Below, piece by piece: positions 23,541-27,465 of a stretch of DNA of 27,465 nucleotides. This stretch comes from a virus. The translations under genes and the position numbers were made by a program. How positions within the stretch are numbered: the stretch's first letter is position 1; the number at the start of each line of letters is the position of its first letter. Location of the stretch: IMG/VR virus record IMGVR_UViG_3300020182_000152, positions 1 to 27,465 of that record. One strand, 5' to 3'. Under the pieces are notes generated by a model, which ran no database searches, was not told where the DNA came from, and saw only the letters and a program-made list of their open reading frames with translations.

Positions 23541-26390
23541 TTAACTAAAACTAACAAGTACACCTTGTTCAAACCCAAAATTACTAGTTGTACCATCAGC
23601 TCCCTGGATTGAAAAGTCAGTATCTATTCCAGTAGGGGCATCAGCACCCGCTGGACCAATATTACCTTGTGGACCTCTAGGACCAATAGCACCTGTAGTA
23701 CCTGCAGGACCAATAGCACCTCTAGGGCCAATATTACCTTTTGGACCAATAGGTGAAGAACCTCCAGGACCAATAGGACCTTGGACCCCAATAGGACCTC
23801 TAGGACCAATTGGACCTCTAGGACCAATAGCACCTTCAGGACCAATAGGTGAGTTACCAATAGGACCTTGTGCTCCTGTTGGTCCTTCAGGACCAATAGG
23901 TGAGTTACCAATAGGACCTCTAGGACCCTGAGCACCACTAGGTGATGTACCTTTAGGACCAATAGCACCTCCTGGACCTATAGGACCTTGTGGACCTATA
24001 GCACCTTGAGGACCAATAGGACCTCTAGGACCAATAGGTGAAGTACCTTTTGGACCAATAGGACCTTGAACCCCAATAGGACCTCTAGGACCAATTAAAC
24101 CTCTAGGACCTTGAATACCTTGTGGACCAATTGGTGAACTACCAGCAGGACCAATAGGACCTTGAATACCTATAGCACCTGCAGGACCAATAGCACCACC
24201 AGGACCAATAGGACCTTGTGGACCAATTGGTGAACTACCAGCAGGACCAATAGGACCTTGAATACCAATAGGACCTCTAGGACCTCTTGGACCAATATTA
24301 CCAATAGGACCTTGTGGACCAATTGGTGAAGTACCTTTAGGACCAATAGGACCTTGGTTTCCAATAGGACCTCTTGGACCAATTAAACCTCTAGGACCTT
24401 GGATACCTTGTGGACCAATAGGTGAATTTCCAATAGGACCTCTAGGACCAATAGCACCTCCAGGACCAATATTACCAATAGGACCTTGTGCTCCTGTTGG
24501 TCCTTCAGGACCAATAGGTGAAGCACCTTGAGGACCGATAGGACCTTGTATACCAATAGGACCTCTAGGACCAATTAAACCTCTAGGACCTTGAATACCT
24601 TGTGGACCAATTGGTGAACTACCAGCAGGACCAATAGGACCTTGAATACCAATAGGACCTCTAGGACCAATATTACCTATACTACCTTTAGGGCCAATAT
24701 TACCTTGTGGTGATGTACCTTTAGGACCAATAGGGCCTTGAACTCCAATAGGACCTCTAGGACCTCTAGGACCAATATTACCAATAGGACCTCTAGGACC
24801 AATAGGTGAAGCACCTTGTGGTCCAATGGGGCCTTGTTCTCCGCCTACACCAATAGGACCAATAGGACCTTGAATACCAATTGGGCCTCTAGGACCGATG
24901 GGTGAATTTCCAATAGGACCTCTAGGGCCAATAGCACCTCCAGGACCTATATTACCGATAGGACCCTGTGCCCCTGTTGGTCCTTCAGGACCGATAGGAG
25001 AGTTACCTTGTGGTCCAATAGGACCTTGAATACCGATAGGACCTCTAGGACCAATATTACCTTGGGGACCTTGAATACCAATAGGACCTATAGGTGAACT
25101 ACCAGCTGGGCCAATAGGACCTCTAGGACCGATAGGACCTATATCACCTTTAGTACCTTTAGGTCCTGCTGGACCTTGTGCTCCTGTTTGACCTTTATCT
25201 CCTTTAGGACCAATAGGACCTTGAATACCTTGTGGACCAATTGGACCTCTAGGACCGATTGGACCAATAGGTGAAGTACCTTTAGGACCAATAGGACCAA
25301 TAGGAGATGTTCCTTTAGGACCCGTAGGACCAATAGGACCTCTAGGACCAATTGCACCTTGTATGCCAATAGGACCTCTAGGACCAATATTACCAATAGG
25401 AGATGTTCCTTTAGGACCAATAGGACCTTGGATACCTATAGGACCTCTAGGACCTCTAGGACCAATGTTACCAATATTACCTTTAGGACCAATTGGTGAA
25501 GTACCTTTAGGACCTTCAGGACCTTGAGCACCTGTTGGACCAATAGGACCTTGTATACCAATAGGACCCCTTGGACCTATAGGACCAATAGGAGATGTCC
25601 CTTTGGGACCAATAGGACCAATAGGTGAAGTACCTTTTGGACCAATAACACCTATAGGACCTATAGGACCTTGTGGACCAATATTACCGATAGGACCTCT
25701 AGGACCAATGTTACCAATAGGGGATGTTCCTTTAGGACCAATAGGACCTTGTGGTCCAATGTCACCAATAGGACCTTGAATTCCAATAGGACCTCTAGGA
25801 CCAATAGGACCAATAGGTGAAGTACCTTTTGGACCTATAGGACCAATTGGTGAAGTACCTTTAGGACCTTCAGGACCTTGGGGGCCAATTAAACCTCGTG
25901 GACCTTGAATACCTGTGGGACCCTGAATACCTTGTGGACCAATAGGAGATGTTCCTTTAGGTCCAATAGGACCAATAGGTGAAGTACCTTTAGGACCTTG
26001 TGGTCCAATTAAACCTCTAGGACCTTGTATACCTGTAGGACCTTGGGCTCCGTCGTCTCCAATAGGACCTTGTGGACCTCTAGGACCTTGAACACCTTTT
26101 TGACCACCACCTATTTCAAATTGTGTACTACTTTTTACAAGTAATTGATTTGTTGATGAATCAAAGAACATAGCTCCTTCAGGAGCATCCGATGGAGTAC
26201 CACTTACAGTGGGAATTATAAATTCAGCACTATTATCTATGTTGATAGTACTACCAGTCATAGACATGAGGGTAGTACCACCCGCCTTAGTGGTGAGGGT
26301 ACCGCCATCCATTTCCATTTCTACGCTATTACCTCCGTCTGTGAATTCAAAGCTACCTGAGCCGGGGATTATTGTAACGTTTTTAGCCAT
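23541..26390 (-). CDS. Collagen-like tail fibre, 949 aa
   Basis: Residues 1-96 are a non-repeat N-terminal domain ([20 protein letters not shown] ... [16 protein letters not shown]), paralogous to the 1426-aa fibre. Residues about 97-920 are an almost unbroken collagen-like tract. Typical triplets are [21 protein letters not shown] and GAQ, and a regular break (Gly-[T/N/A/S]-Ser-Pro-Ile/Gln/Ser-Gly, spacing G-x4-G) follows most GPK triplets. By eye about twenty GPKG sites place lysine at Y, the position modified by lysyl hydroxylases in X-Lys-Gly. Pro is confined to X, unlike vertebrate collagen. A short C-terminal cap (about the last 29 residues, [20 protein letters not shown]) ends in VSFS. 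No signal peptide is present. It is presumably a long trimeric fibre. An AT-rich motif lies 13 bases before its ATG. Confidence 0.88.
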   Translation of the reverse strand: MAKNVTIIPGSGSFEFTDGGNSVEMEMDGGTLTTKAGGTTLMSMTGSTINIDNSAEFIIPTVSGTPSDAPEGAMFFDSSTNQLLVKSSTQFEIGGGQKGVQGPRGPQGPIGDDGAQGPTGIQGPRGLIGPQGPKGTSPIGPIGPKGTSPIGPQGIQGPTGIQGPRGLIGPQGPEGPKGTSPIGPIGPKGTSPIGPIGPRGPIGIQGPIGDIGPQGPIGPKGTSPIGNIGPRGPIGNIGPQGPIGPIGVIGPKGTSPIGPIGPKGTSPIGPIGPRGPIGIQGPIGPTGAQGPEGPKGTSPIGPKGNIGNIGPRGPRGPIGIQGPIGPKGTSPIGNIGPRGPIGIQGAIGPRGPIGPTGPKGTSPIGPIGPKGTSPIGPIGPRGPIGPQGIQGPIGPKGDKGQTGAQGPAGPKGTKGDIGPIGPRGPIGPAGSSPIGPIGIQGPQGNIGPRGPIGIQGPIGPQGNSPIGPEGPTGAQGPIGNIGPGGAIGPRGPIGNSPIGPRGPIGIQGPIGPIGVGGEQGPIGPQGASPIGPRGPIGNIGPRGPRGPIGVQGPIGPKGTSPQGNIGPKGSIGNIGPRGPIGIQGPIGPAGSSPIGPQGIQGPRGLIGPRGPIGIQGPIGPQGASPIGPEGPTGAQGPIGNIGPGGAIGPRGPIGNSPIGPQGIQGPRGLIGPRGPIGNQGPIGPKGTSPIGPQGPIGNIGPRGPRGPIGIQGPIGPAGSSPIGPQGPIGPGGAIGPAGAIGIQGPIGPAGSSPIGPQGIQGPRGLIGPRGPIGVQGPIGPKGTSPIGPRGPIGPQGAIGPQGPIGPGGAIGPKGTSPSGAQGPRGPIGNSPIGPEGPTGAQGPIGNSPIGPEGAIGPRGPIGPRGPIGVQGPIGPGGSSPIGPKGNIGPRGAIGPAGTTGAIGPRGPQGNIGPAGADAPTGIDTDFSIQGADGTTSNFGFEQGVLVSFS
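23631..26102 (-). repeat. Collagen-like (Gly-X-Y)n tract of the 949-aa fibre
   Basis: Degenerate 9-base DNA repeat (sense GGTCCTATT-like units) over about 2.5 kb. Larger phrases are duplicated: one running from [13 protein letters not shown] through [15 protein letters not shown] occurs twice, and [20 protein letters not shown] occurs in several tandem copies, suggesting repeated slippage or recombination. Confidence 0.92.
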
Positions 26391-26403
26391 GTTCTTTTAT
26401 TTA

Positions 26404-26414
26404 ATATAAATATA
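26404..26414 (-). promoter_or_regulatory. Recurrent AT-rich motif (putative late promoter), before the 949-aa fibre gene
   Basis: The sense strand reads TATATTTATAT, containing TATTTATA, 13 bases before the ATG in the short gap after the preceding fibre gene. Confidence 0.35.
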
Positions 26415-26417
26415 TGA

Positions 26418-27465
26418 TTATTTAACTTGGTACTCAACTTCTATTGGTCCATCTGCTTTTCTTTCTGCATGAACTATGTAGTAAGCATTAACTTCTCCAC
26501 ATTGACATCCTACAGTAATTGATGCAGTTGTAACAGTATCTACATAATGAGTACATGGACTTCCTACGGGAGTTAATTGGACTGATATACTGTCTTCGTA
26601 TACTAACCCGCTCCAGTAATCTGGGAGTTCAATTGTGTTACTTCCGCTGAGATGACCTCTAACATAAACACCTCTTTCAGGACCCTCCATTACAGAGTGA
26701 CGAAGTCTCCATCCTTCTTTTGTTGGGTGTGGTATATCAAACTGTTTTTCTTCAGCTGTAAATACACCTGAAACATTAAAGGTATTTCCATCCCAAGTAA
26801 GTCCAGCATCACTAGTAACAGTATTAGCATCTGACCAATAAGTTATACGAGTAGCAGCACCTGAACCATCTACTAGACTAGAACCCCAAACACGAGAATC
26901 AATCTCATCTGTTTTTAGGAAACCATCTGCATCTTTTATTACTACAGAGTTATCAACACCTGTAGTTAAATTGGCTTTTACTGTATTAGCAATAATTTCC
27001 CAAGGATTAGTAGTATCACCTAAGGTATTTCCTGAAGCTTCTGAAATTATATCCCCATCTATTTTCCCTTGGAATTGGATGGTATCAGTTGCTGCATTAC
27101 CCAATATAGTATTACCTGTTACAGTTAAACCCCCAGTTACAGTTAGTGTACTACCATTAAATACTAAATTAGCTTCTGCATTAGCTGCACCTTGAACCCC
27201 AGTTGAAGTTAATACTCTATTATTACCTAAATTAGTTATAGTAGCTGTACCTGAAGTACCTGAGCTACCTGATGAGCCTGATGAACCTGAACTACCTGAA
27301 GTACCTGAGCTACCTGATGAGCCTGATGAACCTGAACTACCTGAAGTACCTGAGCTACCTGATGAGCCTGAAGTACCTGATGAGCCTGAACTGCCTGATG
27401 AACCTGAGCTTCCTGATGTACCTGAAGAACCACTTGAACCCGAAGTGCCTGAAGAGCCTGAGCTA
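26418..27465 (-). CDS. Tail fibre-like protein with Gly-Ser-Ser repeats and a conserved phage fibre C-terminus, 5' end outside the window
   Basis: The frame is open from the window edge; 348 residues are visible. The first visible part is Gly-Ser-Ser/Gly-Thr-Ser triplets. Next come NRVLTSTGVQGAANAEANLV and FNGSTLTVTGGLTVTGNTIL, a beta-helical stretch (DTIQFQGKIDGDI ... LGDTTNPWEIIANTVKANL), and a C-terminal domain: FDIPHPTKEGWRLRHSVMEG, PERGVYVRGHL, LPDYWSGLVYED, QLTPVGSPCTHY, YYIVHAERK. I recall this C-terminal domain from many cyanophage and marine T4-like fibre proteins. A shorter start at TTG 27102-27104 is possible in principle, but the same frame runs through the repeats, so it is part of a longer gene. 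The serine-rich triplets are candidate O-glycosylation sites. It precedes the two collagen-like fibre genes in the operon. Confidence 0.8.
   Translation of the reverse strand, partial: SSGSSGTSGSSGSSGTSGSSGSSGSSGSSGTSGSSGSSGTSGSSGSSGSSGSSGTSGSSGSSGSSGSSGTSGTATITNLGNNRVLTSTGVQGAANAEANLVFNGSTLTVTGGLTVTGNTILGNAATDTIQFQGKIDGDIISEASGNTLGDTTNPWEIIANTVKANLTTGVDNSVVIKDADGFLKTDEIDSRVWGSSLVDGSGAATRITYWSDANTVTSDAGLTWDGNTFNVSGVFTAEEKQFDIPHPTKEGWRLRHSVMEGPERGVYVRGHLSGSNTIELPDYWSGLVYEDSISVQLTPVGSPCTHYVDTVTTASITVGCQCGEVNAYYIVHAERKADGPIEVEYQVK
27249..27465 (-). repeat. Gly-Ser-Ser/Thr triplet repeat region with a 45-base direct repeat
   Basis: Nine-base units such as CTGAAGTAC and CTGAGCTAC (plus strand) repeat to the window edge. 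27251-27295 and 27296-27340 are identical 45-base blocks, with a third copy starting at 27341 and diverging. In the coding frame this gives GSS and GTS triplets. Confidence 0.9.

Noticed and set aside
24170-25420. Several Leu/Val-rich minus-strand open frames
   Set aside because: They are the +1 frame of the Gly-Pro-Ile repeat (GGT CCT ATT shifted gives Val/Leu), overlapping the 949-aa fibre throughout.
23631-26102. CRISPR-like or satellite array
   Set aside because: The period is about 9 bases with no constant repeat or spacer pattern, and it is in frame with a collagen-like protein over the entire length.
27236-27433. Minus-strand 65-aa Gln/Val/His-rich open frame
   Set aside because: It is an alternate frame of the Gly-Ser-Ser repeat; the frame continuing into the conserved fibre C-terminus is the coding one.
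1-27465. tRNA genes, integrase, attachment sites or insertion sequences
   Set aside because: No cloverleaf-like segment, recombinase frame or terminal inverted repeat was seen; gaps between genes are too short to hold them.

Overview
The window looks like part of the late (virion) region of an AT-rich, T4-like contractile-tailed phage. Every gene I can support is on the minus strand, packed head to tail with overlaps of 1-4 bases or gaps of a few bases, so the genes read from high to low coordinates. The tail sheath, tail tube, tape measure, LysM/gp53-like and hub proteins identify the phage type. Almost no start codon has a Shine-Dalgarno sequence. The enzymes imply an aerobic Gram-negative host: 2-oxoglutarate/O2-dependent hydroxylases, and a glycosyltransferase whose family uses ADP-heptose. 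A Bacteroidota or other marine host is plausible but not proven.

Layout in order of transcription. (1) 27465-19241: three fibre or adhesin genes. One is cut by the window edge and has Gly-Ser-Ser/Thr triplets plus a conserved phage fibre C-terminus. Two are very long collagen-like proteins (949 and 1426 aa) sharing a related N-terminal domain. The 1426-aa protein also carries a PA14-like domain between two collagen stretches and a LamG-like C-terminus. (2) 19230-12242: a modification cassette holding a 78-aa unknown; a 775-aa three-domain protein (GT4, GT25 and a lysyl-hydroxylase-like 2OG-Fe(II) domain); a second 2OG-Fe(II) oxygenase; two tandem paralogous glycosyltransferase-like proteins; and a 757-aa fusion of GT4 with an autotransporter-type O-heptosyltransferase. 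(3) 12226-9647: a small coiled-coil protein, tail sheath and tail tube, ended by an intrinsic terminator. (4) 9549-357: a gp26-like protein and an overlapping small gene (possible +1 frameshift), tape measure, small conserved protein, baseplate protein, LysM/gp53-like protein, a 1133-aa hub with a C-terminal M15 peptidase, and a 189-aa unknown. (5) 342-1: the start of an unidentified gene that runs off the window.

Main interpretation (inference from domains and neighbourhood): the phage carries its own system for making and decorating collagen-like tail fibres. It encodes Gly-X-Lys-Gly-rich fibres, a lysyl-hydroxylase/GT25 protein resembling animal PLOD and collagen galactosyltransferases and mimivirus L230 in concept, and further glycosyltransferases, including one of the autotransporter heptosyltransferase type. 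Hydroxylation and O-glycosylation could stabilise the fibres, tune host binding or mask them. An AT-rich motif (sense AATATTTATAA, the reverse complement of the T4 late promoter box) recurs in front of seven virion genes. One copy lies just after the terminator, which suggests a promoter role.
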